A stretch of 64,000 bases of DNA, taken from contig WPDH01000052.1 in the NCBI GenBank assembly GCA_019137255.1, forward strand, positions 124,001 to 188,000. Reading direction: 5' to 3'. The stretch comes from Corinectria fuckeliana (taxonomy: Eukaryota; Ascomycota; Sordariomycetes; Hypocreales; Nectriaceae). This document shows, one piece after another, positions 32,657-43,858 of the stretch. Position 1 is the stretch's first letter. Each line of letters begins with the position of its first letter. The notes below the pieces were generated by a model, which was not told the origin of the DNA, ran no database searches, and worked only from the letters and a program-made list of their open reading frames with translations. Position numbers and translations under genes: made by a program.

Positions 32657-35344
32657 ATGCCTTCGGACTCGGGTCCTAATGATGGCGATGGCGCCCCGCC
32701 ACCCGCGCGACGTTCCGTTTCGCCGTCGACGAGCTTCTACGCCTTGAGCGATGACGAGGAGGGCGACTACAATACCATCACACACGCAGAGACGGGACGC
32801 GGCGTCAAGCTGCTCTTTTCGAAGAGCAAGGTACGTTGTTTCCCTCCTCCCACGCGCGAACCCCGCTATACATGCGCATCATATGACGGATGCCCTTGAA
32901 TCAATAGCTCACCGTGATCAGGTCTACGTCCACCCGACGCCCTCCGCCAAAGACAACATCCCCGGGTACATCGCCCTCCTCCAGCAGCGAGGCCGCCGCG
33001 GCGACCGCCCGACCTCGTCCGCCTCCAACGAGACGGACTCTATCGCCTCCTCCGACCTGCTCCTTGCCTGGATCCCCGAGACGGCCCTCGGCGATTCGGC
33101 GAGCATCTACGTCAAGGTCGACCTCTGCGACGGCGACTCTCCCCCGAAGCAGTCGTACCTCGTTGCCCCGCCCCCGACCGTAACGAGCCACGTCGGGTCC
33201 GTTGGCGGTTACGCCTTTGCCATTCCCGTCAGCGCCGTCTACTCCCTGCTCATCCGCCCGCCCAGCCTCGGCTGGTGGTACGGCTCAGTTATCATCAACT
33301 CCCGCGCCGGCGACAGTTTCCCTGCTCTCTTCTTCCACGACAACGAGTGTCAGAGCACCATACTCCAGAAGAAGAAGCTGACCCACGACAAATTTGATCC
33401 TTTCGACAAGGATGGGCAGATGTTTTGGGGCGGCGACGAGGTTGTCCGCTGGCTGCGCCGGTACATCAAGGTCGAGAGGTCTGGCGCCGAGCCCAATATC
33501 TACTTGATCGAGCCCAGCAAGGAGGACAGTGAGGCTTTCGGTCACAAGCTCACCTCGAGCCCGTCGCAGATTGGTCGCCAGGACAGCGCCAAGGGGGTAC
33601 GAGGTCAAGGATCCGGAAGACCAGGCCAGCCAGACGCCCAGATGGACCCCTTTGTCAAGTTGATAAAAGAGACCGGATGGAACATCATGGAGAAGTTTAG
33701 CAAAGTCACCACCTTCACGAGGCGAGCCGCCCAGGACTTTGTCGAGAATCCCAACCTTCCGCCGCAGGTCAGACGTCTGGTCAGGAATCCCGAGGTTCAG
33801 ACCCTTCAGGACGAGTTTGACGTTGCCCGCATCTACCTAGCGCGCTGGGCTATGGGCATCCAGGAGCAGAGCGAGCGGGACAGGCGGCAGAAGATATGGT
33901 CGGCCCACGACGTCATGGAGCTCGAGGACACGGATGTCGGCGAGTTTGAGATCCTCGAGGGCGCCAGTGCCTTGTCACTGGAGGAGCGCAGGAAGACGGT
34001 GACGATGAAGGAGTGGGAGACCTTCTTCGACCCCCGTACGGGTCGTCTCTCTGTGACCGTCGACGAGGTCAAGGAGCGCATCTTCCACGGCGGCTTGGAC
34101 CCTGAAGATGGGGTTCGCAAGGAGGCCTGGCTGTACTTGCTCGGCGTTTACGAGTGGTACAGCACGCTCGACGAGAGAAAGGCCCAGATTGCTTCCCTGA
34201 GAGACTCGTATTACAAGCTGAAGCTCTCGTGGTGGGAGAGGCTTGACGGTGAAGGTGGAGAGGGTGATACTGGCGAGTGGTGGCGCGAGCAAAAGGGGCG
34301 CATCGGTAAGTTGTAGTTTATCCCCTGGACATGGTCCATGACTGACATGGACGCTGTAGAAAAGGATGTCCACCGGACTGATCGCAACGTGCCCATCTTC
34401 ATGGGCGAAGACACTCCTCATCCCGACCCCAACTCTCCTTTTGCCGAGGTTGGCACCAACGTCCACCTCGAGCAGATGAAGGAGATGCTGCTCACCTACA
34501 ACGAGTACAACAAGGACCTCGGCTACGTTCAGGGCATGTCTGACCTGCTCGCCCCCATCTACGCCGTGGTTCAAGACGACGCCGTTGCCTTTTGGGGATT
34601 CGAAAAGTTCATGGAGCGTATGGAGCGTAACTTCTTGCGCGACCAGTCGGGCATGCGCAGCCAGCTCTTGACGCTCGACCAGCTCGTCCAGTTCATGGAC
34701 CCGACTCTGTACAACCACCTGCAGAGCGCCGACAGCACCAACTTCTTTTTCTTCTTCCGCATGATTCTCGTATGGTACAAGCGCGAGTTCGTCTGGCTGG
34801 ATGTGCTGCGCCTGTGGGAGGGCTTGTGGACAGACTGCCTGAGCGCCAACTTCCATCTATTCATCGCGCTGGCCATCTTGGAGAAGCATCGGGATGTTAT
34901 CATGGAGCACCTGAAGCACTTTGACGAGGTGCTCAAGTATAGTACGTCGTGCCAATCCCCCTCAATGCATGATTTCGCTGCTAACGTGATACAGTCAACG
35001 AGCTTTCCAACACCATCGATCTCGAGTCGATTCTCATCCGCGCAGAGACTCTGTTCAAGCGATTTCAGAGACTCGTCGAGGCCGTCGACAAGAAGCAAAA
35101 CTTCCCAGCCCCCCGCCTCCACCAGAAGACGCCATCCACGTCGTCTGCCGTCGCTGGACCTTCGTCCCCGGGCGCAAAGTCCCCTGCCACGTCCCCTGCC
35201 AAGTCACAGGCTAAGGGCAAGGAGACGGCTGAGCCGCAGCCAAAGGTCATCACCCCTGAGCTGCGCAAGCTGCTCAGCCGAGACGTCGAGGTGCTCCCGC
35301 GAAAGATGGTGGCGCAGAAGGGCGATGGAATGCCCGCCAAATGA
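32657..35344 (+). CDS. GYP7: TBC-domain Rab GTPase-activating protein, Gyp7-like
   Basis: It stimulates GTP hydrolysis by a Rab, Ypt7 (vacuole/late endosome) in the yeast case. Four exons (32657-32830, 32922-34305, 34360-34941, 34995-35344) join in phase to 829 residues. The N-terminal part from about 57 (VYVHPTPSAKDNIPGYIALL) is the Rab-binding region (DUF3548 type) of the Gyp7/TBC1D15 group. The TBC domain runs from about 455 to 720 and begins RKEAWLYLLGVYEW. The arginine finger is in IEKDVHRTDR (Arg525) and the glutamine finger in GYVQGMSDL (Gln577), so both catalytic fingers are intact. A Pro/Ala/Ser/Lys-rich tail follows. The intron after ATC G must be removed, since reading through meets a stop within three codons. 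Confidence 0.93.
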
Positions 35345-35745
35345 GAGGAGGGCTCACAAACGGATGACTGATGGGATGGCAGAAAACGTTGATGTTTTTG
35401 CTTTCCACGCCCTTGTATTTGTAAACGCTGGCGCTTAGGTGATTATTGTTTGGTGTATGGCGTTGATGGCTGGATATAAAACATGTGGAATGGGCCCTTG
35501 CAGGAAGCATTTGGCTGGAATACTTGCATCTTATTCTCTGGAGGACACGCATACATATCAAACAACAGGCCTGACGGCCCAATCCACATCTCAAACCTGG
35601 CAAAATATTGCTTGTATTATCACGGGGTATAACGCCATTCTATAGGCACTCAACACAGCACAACGCAACGCCGCAGACAGGGAGGCTACGGGCAAAATAA
35701 TAGATGCCGCCCTTATCCACGGCTCTAACGATCCCCCGAGCCTAT
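35345..35745. other. Intergenic, convergent 3' ends
   Basis: The 400 bp between the Gyp7-like and Mso1 genes should contain both 3' UTRs. Nothing else is seen. Confidence 0.5.
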
Positions 35746-36573
35746 TCATCTGTACCCCCTAGGTCCGCTTGGTAGCCCCTGCCTCCGCCCAGGCCGTCCT
35801 CCTCCGCCCGAGTACTCGTCCCCTCCAGCCGACCAAGGAGAATTAGCGCTCATGACCGGCGGTCTTTCGCTTCCTCCTCCGCCAGGGCTGCCGTGGTCAT
35901 ACATACCCCCCGGGGCAAATCGGTCCTCGTAGCTTCCCCCGCCTCCGCCTCCCTTTACACTCCCTCCGCCAGATCCTGCTGGCGGCGCAAACGGCCCCTG
36001 GGTGCTGCCGCCCTGCGACGAGGACGGGCTCGTCGTGCGCGACCCGCCCCAGAGCCGCTGCCGTAGCCGGTCCTGCGCCGACCCACCCGCGCCCACGGGG
36101 GGCACGCTCGCCGCGTCGGTGCGGCCGTACTGGCTGCCGGCGGCGCTCTGGTGGCTGCCGCGCTGGCTGGGCAGCGGCCTGCGCTCGATGCCTCCGCCGG
36201 GCTGCAGCGCGGCGGGCGTCCGCCCCGCCCGGAGGCTCTGCGGCGGCGGTGCGGCGGCGTTGTTGCTGTTGGAGTCCCAGAGGCTGCTGAGCCCGCCGGC
36301 GGGCGGCGCGGCGGGCTGGCCGTAGCGGGCGCCGGGGCCGGCGACGTGCGGGTTGACGAGCAGGGGCTGGGGCGCCGCGGCCGCGGCCTTGGGGTCGGCG
36401 GGCAGCCAGGAGGGCAGCGGGCGGCCCTTCTCGGCGTAGTAGCCGCGGAGGACGCGGCAGACGTGGGTGTCGTCGTCGGTGTCGCCGTCGCCGTCGCCCG
36501 CGAGGAGGGTGGAGCGCAGGGAGGAGATCTGCGACGACGTCTTGGTGAGGAGGTTGGAGTACCAGGAGGCCAT
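35746..36573 (-). CDS. MSO1: Mso1-like Sec1-binding protein
   Basis: One exon encodes 275 residues. Residues about 1-65 (WYSNLLTKTSSQISSLRSTL ... HVCRVLRGYYAEKGRPLPSWL) match the Sec1-binding region of Mso1, the small protein that binds the SM protein Sec1 and Sec4 at exocytic sites and helps SNARE assembly. The remainder is low-complexity Gly/Pro/Ser/Arg-rich (GGGGGGSYEDRFAPGG, PGGGGSERPP). Such tails are common in filamentous fungi and likely disordered. It is longer than the yeast protein of about 210 residues. The start at 36573 gives the conserved MASWYS N-terminus. A C18 tract (on the coding strand) and an assembly ambiguity lie a few bases upstream. Confidence 0.85.
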   Translation of the reverse strand: MASWYSNLLTKTSSQISSLRSTLLAGDGDGDTDDDTHVCRVLRGYYAEKGRPLPSWLPADPKAAAAAPQPLLVNPHVAGPGARYGQPAAPPAGGLSSLWDSNSNNAAAPPPQSLRAGRTPAALQPGGGIERRPLPSQRGSHQSAAGSQYGRTDAASVPPVGAGGSAQDRLRQRLWGGSRTTSPSSSQGGSTQGPFAPPAGSGGGSVKGGGGGGSYEDRFAPGGMYDHGSPGGGGSERPPVMSANSPWSAGGDEYSGGGGRPGRRQGLPSGPRGYR

Positions 36574-37436
36574 GGTTGCGGGGGGGGGGGGGGGGGGTNN
36601 GGGGGGGTTCGCCCGTTCACTGCGGGTTTGCGGTTGCCCGTGTGTTCCGCGCCGGTTCGATTGCGGTGGTGACGGTGGTTTTCTTGCTTGCTTCGTGGGG
36701 GAAGGGAGTGCGTTTCGTCAGTGTGAAGGGGGGGCGGTAGACGAATGGGAAAGGGTTGCGGTTGGAGAGCTCCCGCAGTTGTGCGTTGGCGGTAGATGAC
36801 AGTCAGTGATGTGGTGTGCCGGCGATGTGTGCAATTGTATGTGTTTTGGAGCGTCCTTGTCGTTGGATGTTCGGAGTCGCGGAGAGGAGCTGAGCTGAGC
36901 TGGCAGGTTCGAGGTGTGTTTGAAGTTGAAGAGGGGACAGGGAGACCAGGCGATGGGAGTCGGTGACGTTGGTGGGGAGTGGACTGGTTTCATAAATAAT
37001 AATTAATAGCTGCCTGAGCCAAGTCAGAACCTAGAATGGTGGGGCTTTTTCAGTCCTGGGGTCTCCAGGGTAGTTCGGGTTGGCTTGGTTGATTCGTTTG
37101 CGTGGCAGAATACCGGCGGTAGGACGTTGGAATAGGACATCAAGGACTACTCACAACTGCATGAGGCATCACTGGCATGGAAAACAAAAACAAAAACAAA
37201 CAAACTGACATCAGGGAAAGTTAAACACTCAATCGAGAGGCAATCAAGCTATTTTGGTATCCGGTACACCACCCAATGCTGTTCCTCTTCCTCTTCCTCT
37301 TCCTCATCCTCCTCAGCCTCGACCCTTCTTCCCAGTTTTCTTTTTTTGGTGTTCCGACACGAGCACATGATGCCGGAGAGAGAGATAAACTCCAAAACGC
37401 CGTTGTCGCCATGTATATAACAGACAGACTCCCAGT
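36574..37436. other. Leader/promoter of MSO1 and 3' side of MAK16
   Basis: It starts with a homopolymer G tract interrupted by two unknown bases. The remainder has A-rich runs near 37186-37205 and no convincing gene. Confidence 0.5.
36580..36607. repeat. G18 homopolymer plus unknown bases and G7
   Basis: Eighteen G, one T, two unresolved bases (36599-36600), then seven G. On the coding strand of MSO1 this is a long poly-C in the leader, ending 6 nt before the ATG. The exact length is uncertain because homopolymers are error-prone. Confidence 0.85.
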
Positions 37437-38464
37437 CTACCAAGCCAAGTCGTTGGTCAGTGTCAGCTTCTCCTTCTCGTCCTGTCGGGGCTTCTTGTTC
37501 TTCATCTTGATGGCTCGTCCGCGCTTTCGCTTGTTGCCGGCCTTCTCCGTCTCGGACTCTTCGCTGTCGGCCTCGTCATCCTCCTCCTCGCCGTCGTCGT
37601 CGCTGCCGAGCCAGTCCTCGAGGTCGCCCAGCTCCTCCTCGCTCGCGTCCAGGTCGGACACGTACTCGACAATCTTCTCAAGGTCGTCCTCGTCCTCTTC
37701 GCTGTCCCAGTCCTCAACCTCCTCGTTGTCCTCGGTGAGACCCTTGTCCATGTCCTTGTCCCGCTTGCCGTCGCCGTCACGCTCCATGGCGTTGAGGACT
37801 TTCTTCCAGATCTCCTCGCTGACGTTGAGGGGCTGGTCACCGTAGGCGCCCTGTCGCAGCCGCTCCACCAGCTCGCGCTCGATGGTGCGCTCCAGCTTGG
37901 CGGCGGCCTCGGCCTTCCGCTCTCGGGCGCGCTCGCGGTGCTTGATCTTGGGGGCCATCTTGGGGACCAGCTTCTCGCCCAGGCGCTCCTCCTCGGCGGC
38001 GATGCGGCGCATGCGGATTTGAACCTGGGTCAGGCGGGTGAGGCGCTGCTTGCACTTGTGGATCAGGAACTTGGGCCAGTAGATGAGGCGCTCGTCGATC
38101 TGGTCAAGGGCCTTGTTGTAGTTGTTGGACAGCTTGATGCGCTCCCACATCTTGGAGGGGAGATGGGCGCGCTCAATGGTCTTCATGTAGAGGTAGAGGG
38201 TCTGCTTGGTGGGGTGCTGGCGGATCGTGGCATAGCGGGAGTTTGCGAGGGGGCATGACTGGCGGTTGCAGAGACCGGTGACATTGTGCTCGTTGCGGCA
38301 GAAGTTTTGCTTCTTTTCGGTTCTGGAGAGAAGACGGTCAGTATCCAGCTGGGGTGTTTCTCCACGGGTATGTTAACCGGCGGAAGAAATAGAGGCAAGA
38401 CGCACTTTAGCTTGAAGGAGCAAAACTGCTGGTTGATGATCTGCCAGATGATTTCGTCGGACAT
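37437..38464 (-). CDS. MAK16: MAK16, 60S ribosome biogenesis factor
   Basis: This nucleolar protein is needed for early 66S pre-ribosome assembly. Two exons (38464-38406 and 38322-37437) give 314 residues, close to the yeast length of 306. Exon 1 encodes the invariant start MSDEIIWQIINQQFCSFK. Exon 2 opens with TEKKQNFCRNEHNVTGLCN and RQSCPLANSRYATI, the conserved Cys-bearing motif of Mak16. Then come LIYWPKFLIHKCKQRLTR and a highly acidic tract (about 210-285) ending in a basic, nuclear-signal-like segment (GNKRKRGRAIKMKNKKPR). The intron is 83 nt with GTGCGT and CAG. An ATG 9 nt further upstream is in frame but would add residues not seen in the family. Confidence 0.95.
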
Positions 38465-39241
38465 GCTGGGCAACTGGCGGCAGAGACAGAGTCCCCGTTA
38501 GTAGCAATTGATGGAGGATTCGTGTTGGCGAGTGAGGATCTTTAGAAGAGAAGAAGCCCGTATGAGGAACATCTAACTATACCCGAGTGATAGAGTTGAT
38601 GTAGAGAGAGAGAACGAAAGACGGCAGCGGGGCCCTGTTTTTTTTCCTCAGCTTCCTTCTTCCTCTCCCCGAGTTCACTTTTTTTTTCTGGGTCCTCGCT
38701 CGAGGAGGACTACGCTCGGACCACTTCCCGGGCAGCGCGCCAATCCCGGTCGCTGCTGACAAGAAATGCCCACTTCACCGCCTTCGTAGGTCCCAAGCTG
38801 CTCGGAGCGACGGAGGCCTGGTTTATCCGCGCGCCTCCAGCTCTCTCATGACAGCCCGGGCAGCGGCAAGAAGGGTACGTACCTCTTCTCTTTACAGGTG
38901 ACGACGAGGCGATATAGCATCAACCTCAGCCTCAGCCGCGCAACTTCGAGACAACTACGTACTACTGCAACCTCCACCCTCCCACAGCTCCTCGACCTGC
39001 GCGCGCAATCCTCCTCGGCCTCGTACACCAGCGCGCATCTCTCCAATCCCCCCGTCAACCTTTTTTCTCTTCTCCCCCTCTTCTCTTCCCCCGCGGGGGT
39101 TCGCAAGCACTCAACTTGTTCCTGCCTCGCTCACTCGCGCGTGCTATTCCCGCCCTCATCCGCGCCGACGTCACCTCCGATCATCGCGCAACCTCCCCCC
39201 CCCCCTCCACCTCTGCCGAACCGAAGAAAAGACCGCCCACC
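38465..39241. promoter_or_regulatory. Divergent promoter of MAK16 and VPS55
   Basis: The 777 bp between divergent starts should hold both promoters. The VPS55 side is pyrimidine-rich and has a C11 tract at 39195-39205. No coding frame is convincing. Confidence 0.55.
39195..39205 (+). repeat. C11 tract in the VPS55 leader
   Basis: Eleven consecutive C on the coding strand lie 37 nt before the VPS55 start codon. Confidence 0.9.
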
Positions 39242-39789
39242 ATGCCGACCGCCGGCCTCAAGACCATCATCGCCCTCTCCTTCGTCCTCGCCGTCGGCTT
39301 CCTCCTCGTCATCCTCTCCTGCGCCCTCTGGAAGGTCTACTACCCGCTCCTCGTCGTCGCCACCTACGTCCTCGCCCCGGTGCCCAACTGGATCTGCGGC
39401 CACTGCGCCAACCCCGATGACTTCGTCGAGAGCTCCGGCGCCGCCGTCCTCGACCTCGGCCGCTTCCTCACGGGATTCTTTGTCGTCATGGGCATGGGTA
39501 TGTCGCTGTCTTTCTCTACTCCCCGGTTCATCGCGGACATCCGCAGGCAGCAGCAGGAGGAGGAAACTCCGAGTTCTCTTGACTTCTGCCTCTTTTCCCA
39601 ACGAGCACATTCGCATCCAACTCTTGATCCATTACTAACGCCATTCCCTCTCCAGCCCTCCCCGTCGTCCTCGCCCATTCCGGCCTCATTGAGATCCAGG
39701 CTATGATCATGTCCATAATCGGCGGCCTGCTCATCTACGGCACCATCGTCAGCTTCAGCATGTTCTTCCACGAGGAGCAAGAATTCTAA
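39242..39789 (+). CDS. VPS55: Vps55, endosomal sorting membrane protein
   Basis: With Vps68 it forms a complex needed for late endosome to vacuole transport. Two exons (39242-39497, 39656-39789) give 129 residues; the 158-nt intron has GTATGT, ACTAAC and CAG. The family pattern is clear: ALSFVLAVGFLLVILSCALW and YYPLLVVATYVLAPVPN at the start, LGRFLTGFFVVMGMALPVVL across the splice junction, and AMIMSIIGGLLIYGTIV in the last span, four membrane segments in all. It ends with the acidic EEQEF. Reading through the intron would replace the conserved ALPVVL with a non-conserved sequence. Confidence 0.94.
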
Positions 39790-40360
39790 ACCTGGTCGCC
39801 CTGCGCACGCGCTCGCTCACCCCAGCACTTGCACTCTCAGCTTCTGCCGCGGCGGCTTCTTGAAGGGAAATCACGCGGCGTCCAGGAAGAATGGGAGAGA
39901 GCAATTCGCGTTCGGACGGCGGGATACACCCATGACGGCCGACCCAACGCATGTACGATTCAGAAAGGAGGAGTTAAAGCATGGGCATTCAGCGGGGTCA
40001 TGTCAGTACGTGTCGGGGTCTCTATCTGCGTCTTGTGTCGTGTTGGACAAGGGAAATTTTAGTTGGTGTCGACGACAAAGAGAGAAACGAGTTTCTGTTG
40101 TTATTCATGGTGTGGTAATTCCAGGCTCCCAATACCGCCTGTCTGCTTGCTTGCGACTTCTCCGTCTAATGCTGTTGAACCCCAAAAACTCCGACGATGT
40201 GTACGTTGAGGTATCATGTCCCGTGTCAATGCCAATGCCAATGCCGCCCATGCTCAAGAACCCAACCAGGCCGCTATCCTATTGTCGGCTCTCCCTCTCT
40301 GATTTCCCTTCCCAACCCCATCCCATATCAATATTCCCATGTGTATACGTGCCTATCCAT
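39790..40360. other. Intergenic, convergent 3' ends
   Basis: The 3' UTRs of VPS55 and the PABA synthase gene presumably share this 570 bp. A frame on the plus strand runs from here into the antisense of the next gene but shows no domain. Confidence 0.5.
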
Positions 40361-43045
40361 CTAAGCCGTATCTCGAAAGACTCCCATCGGACCCGCAAGT
40401 TTCGTAAACATCTCATCCCGCTCCCCCTCGGGCGTGCTCAGTATCGTCACCGCACCGCCCGCCCCGATCCTCCACACTTCGCGAGGCTCCGCCTCGCCCG
40501 CGGCCTCGTCCGCCGGGGCCTCCTCGTCGTCCCACCGGAACATGGCCCGGATCGTGACGCTCCAGTCGCCGGCCCCCGTGACGTCCATGTACCCCACGAC
40601 GCCCGAGTACAGGCTGCGCTCCCGGTGGCCCTCGACGACCTGCAGGATCTCGCAGCTGCGCTTTTTGGGCGCCCCCGTCATGCTGCCCGGTGGGAGCGCC
40701 GCTGCCAGCGCGTCGAGGCCGGTGTAGGGACATGGCGGGTCCGGGCTGCCGCGCCGCGCCCCGTCGGTCTTGTCCCCGTGACGGCTGGGGAGCTGCCCGT
40801 TGACGACCGTGATCATCTGGAAGACGGTGGCATACTCCTCGACCTTCATCAGGCCAGGAACGGTCACGTTGCCAACGCCGCACACGCCATGTAGGTCGTG
40901 CCGAACCAAGTCGACAATCATCAGGTTCTCGGCCTCCTCCTTCGGAATATGGAGGATCTTCTCCGCCTGGGCCAACGTAGACACAGCCTCCGACTTGCGG
41001 ACAGTGCCCTTCATCGGCCGCATCGAGCAGAGCCCGTTGCCATCGTGGCTCAGGAACCGCTCGGGGGAGCTGCTCAGCAACGTGGCGCCGCCGAGACGGA
41101 TGAAAGATCCAAAGGGGGCTGGTTGTCGACTCCGCAGAGTCTGATAGATCGACCATGGGCTCCCGTCGTGTTTTGGCTGGTGGGTGTCGCCGTCGACTTG
41201 CTCGGCGCCGCTGGTGATACTGGGACGAGGCCTCGTCATAGTAGTCTGAGATGTGAGGCACAGCTCGTAAGACTCTCCTGCGGCGATGAAATCCTGACAC
41301 GCTCGCACTTGCTCCTCGTAAGTGTCTGGATGTGGCGTGCGTATCTTGGCTCGGTGGTTGAGATGTGGAGAAGCAGTGTGGCCGTTTACACGGCCGTTGG
41401 CATGTCCGTTAGCATGCCCGTTGACACCGTTGTGTCCCGAACACAGCCAGCTGCGAGCCGTCTGGATCTTCTCCGTCACCGAGTCCAGCCACTCGTCGCC
41501 TGAGCCGCGGGGTTTCAGGTGCTGGACATGGACAACGCCAGCTTTGTGATCCAGCACGACGCTCTTGGACACCCAGGCCAAGCAGACGTCCGGCCGCTTG
41601 TGGCCTCTCTCGCCGGATACCATCCCCTTGTCAAGGTCCTGCAGTCCCATCTCATACGTCATGAACCCCATGAACCCGCCCTTGAACGCCGCGTCGGTGT
41701 TGGTCGAGCCGGGCGGGTGGCTCCGCGCCTGCCAGAACTCCGAGATGATCTCCCAGACGTTGGTCGCTCCGCCGTCGAGGCCGACCGTCTCGACTTGGTC
41801 CGCGTTGCCCCTCGCGCCCGGGAGACGCAGCGTGATGAAGTCGTCCGAGACGTGGAACTCGCACCGCAGCGCCGCCTCCACGTCGAGCGCCACGATGCTG
41901 CTCAGCGCCAATGGATCCCCGTTCTTCGAGCTGGACGAGTCGAGGATGATGGACTCGCCGGCCGCGAGACCGAGCGCCTCCACGACCTCGGGCACTCCGG
42001 CCCCGTGCGGCAGCGGGATCGCGCGGTGCGTGTACACGCAGTCCCGTCCGACGTCGCCCAGCAGCCCTCCTCCTCCTCCTCCTCCTCCTCCCGGTGTCCA
42101 CCGGCCGCCCTCCCGCCTCCGGGCCGCGGCCTCGAGGTGGCTCGGCGGCGACAGCGTCTGGATCTGCACCAGCGAGCCGCGCCGGGTCCTCCGGCCGCGG
42201 CTCTCGTTCCACCGCAGCGCGGCGCGGAACCAGTTCTCCAGCACGGCGTGGGCGGCGGGCTCGGTGCAGACCGACTCCGGGTGGTACTGCAGGCCCCAGA
42301 ACGGCTTGGCGACGTGCCGCACGCCCATCAGGATGCGCTCGCGGCGGCCGTCGTCGCGCGTCTCCGTCGCCCACGCCAGCGGCTGCAGCTGCGGCGCCCT
42401 GGCCGTGGGAGCCCAGCGCGCGCGAGCCCGCCACTCGTCGTAGGGCACGCTCGGGTCGTCGTCCTGGCCGATGTCGGCGCAGAGGCTGTGGTACAGCGTG
42501 GCCTTGAAGCCGGGCACGCCGTGGAACACGTCGCCGGGCACGTCGGCGCGGTGCTCGATCTCGCGCACCATGCCGTGCAGCCCGCGCTGGAGGCGGCGGA
42601 TCGCTCCGCCGTGCGCGGCCACGAGGCTCTGGAACCCGAGGCAGATGCCCAGCACCGGCAGCTGAAGGCCCGGCGGGAGATGCCACAGCAGCCGGAAGGC
42701 GCCGACGTCGTCCGGGTTCAGCGGCGATCCGGGGCCGGGTCCGCACACGACGGCGTCGAACTGGGCGAGGTTGTCGACAAACTCGGCCTGCGTCCACCGC
42801 GCCGGGCCGCTCTCATCCCCGCCGTCTCGGCATCCGTCTCCGGCCTTGTGCACCGTCGACAAGTCGATCCGAATGACAAACACCTCGACGCCGAGAATCG
42901 TCCTCAGTAGCGACACAATGTTGTTGGTGAAGGAGTCGTAGGCGTCGATGAACAGGATCCTCCTCGGCCGCGAAGCCGAAGTCGATGCCGACGCCGACGC
43001 CGACGCCGCAGCCTCGGATTCATCAACCTTGGACCCCGTCGCCAT
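40361..43045 (-). CDS. ABZ1: Aminodeoxychorismate (PABA) synthase, fused PabA-PabB
   Basis: It makes 4-amino-4-deoxychorismate from chorismate and glutamine, the first step to p-aminobenzoate and folate. One exon encodes 894 residues. The N-terminal glutamine amidotransferase domain (about 28-285) has IDAYDSFTNNIV, the nucleophile Cys in LGICLGFQSL (near 137) and the His-Glu pair in LQYHPESV (near 255). A Gly-rich linker coded by (CCT)8 on the plus strand lies near 320. The chorismate-binding domain (about 440-890) has LLSSSPERFL, MRPMKGTVR, EEAENLMIVDLVRHDL, PPGSMTGAPKKRSCEIL and YSGVVGYMD. The N-terminus is a Ser/Ala repeat. Anthranilate synthase is less likely because both domains are fused in the fungal ABZ1 order. 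Confidence 0.93.
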   Translation of the reverse strand: MATGSKVDESEAAASASASASTSASRPRRILFIDAYDSFTNNIVSLLRTILGVEVFVIRIDLSTVHKAGDGCRDGGDESGPARWTQAEFVDNLAQFDAVVCGPGPGSPLNPDDVGAFRLLWHLPPGLQLPVLGICLGFQSLVAAHGGAIRRLQRGLHGMVREIEHRADVPGDVFHGVPGFKATLYHSLCADIGQDDDPSVPYDEWRARARWAPTARAPQLQPLAWATETRDDGRRERILMGVRHVAKPFWGLQYHPESVCTEPAAHAVLENWFRAALRWNESRGRRTRRGSLVQIQTLSPPSHLEAAARRREGGRWTPGGGGGGGGGLLGDVGRDCVYTHRAIPLPHGAGVPEVVEALGLAAGESIILDSSSSKNGDPLALSSIVALDVEAALRCEFHVSDDFITLRLPGARGNADQVETVGLDGGATNVWEIISEFWQARSHPPGSTNTDAAFKGGFMGFMTYEMGLQDLDKGMVSGERGHKRPDVCLAWVSKSVVLDHKAGVVHVQHLKPRGSGDEWLDSVTEKIQTARSWLCSGHNGVNGHANGHANGRVNGHTASPHLNHRAKIRTPHPDTYEEQVRACQDFIAAGESYELCLTSQTTMTRPRPSITSGAEQVDGDTHQPKHDGSPWSIYQTLRSRQPAPFGSFIRLGGATLLSSSPERFLSHDGNGLCSMRPMKGTVRKSEAVSTLAQAEKILHIPKEEAENLMIVDLVRHDLHGVCGVGNVTVPGLMKVEEYATVFQMITVVNGQLPSRHGDKTDGARRGSPDPPCPYTGLDALAAALPPGSMTGAPKKRSCEILQVVEGHRERSLYSGVVGYMDVTGAGDWSVTIRAMFRWDDEEAPADEAAGEAEPREVWRIGAGGAVTILSTPEGERDEMFTKLAGPMGVFRDTA
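42066..42089. repeat. (CCT)8 coding microsatellite (poly-Gly)
   Basis: Eight CCT units, read as GGA/GGG codons on the minus strand, form a Gly9 linker between the two catalytic domains of the PABA synthase. Confidence 0.9.
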
Positions 43046-43858
43046 TTCTTCGCTCGGCTACCCCTTTTTCCCCTCTGGTGATTAGTCGCCAAGGGAAGAG
43101 TACGCAAGAGCAAAGAGCAAAGAGGCGCCGAGTCGATGTGAAGGCGAAAAGTCGAGGTGAGAGAGAAGCCCCGAAAAGGCCTGCTCCGGCATTCAAAGCC
43201 TATTTTTGCCGCGAAAAGCCGCTGCCGCTGCCGCTTCTCCAGGTGCTATAAAAGTACCAAGTTAACAGTTGGCCGACTAGCGCCCGTATAAAGCCGTCAT
43301 GTAGATAGAAATCGTCCCTGATCTGCCCCGTGAGTCAGTCCGGTGACTTCAGTCGCATGCAAAAAACCTGTCCAATGACGGCCTATGGCGTATTTGCATT
43401 CTAGGTGGCGTATCGGGCCGGACCCATTTAACACCGTTTTATTATCGGACAAACGCCCCTAAAAAGGCCATGTGAAGGCGGATTCCTAGACAAAGGTAGG
43501 CAGGCCTATAGGTTCTCGATCAATCAATCAATCCAATCTTTTAGCATCGCTTACTTACCTGGTTGTGCTCTTTGAATGCTCATTGTGAACAACCTCTTAG
43601 ATTGAAACATGCCACGAAACCGCATGGAACACCACCCGCACAACACTCATCCGGAATTATATAGTTTAAACTCGTACATCTATATCTGCGCTTTATCTGT
43701 AAATGTTCGTCGTCTGCATCTTCATCTGATCGCATATCTCCTCGGGGGTTTAGGAGAAGCCCTCACTCCCCATGTCCGATTCCCTCGTCCCCGATAATCA
43801 GCACGCAGGTGAGGTATGGCTTCCCTCTTCTCTCCTGACCTCCATATCATGGCTCTCT
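43046..43858. other. Intergenic between PABA synthase and Trs120 genes
   Basis: It holds the promoter and leader of the PABA synthase gene and the 3' UTR of TRS120. Near 43493 there is an AGGTAGGCAGG motif. No gene is seen. Confidence 0.5.

Noticed and set aside
39116..39241. In-frame upstream extension of VPS55
   Set aside because: It translates a Ser/Pro-rich leader including the C11 tract. Vps55 proteins start close to the first membrane span, so the ATG at 39242 is preferred.
41519..42910. 463-codon open frame on the plus strand
   Set aside because: It is antisense to the PABA synthase gene, which has full domain motifs. Long antisense frames are expected in GC-rich coding DNA with strong third-position bias.
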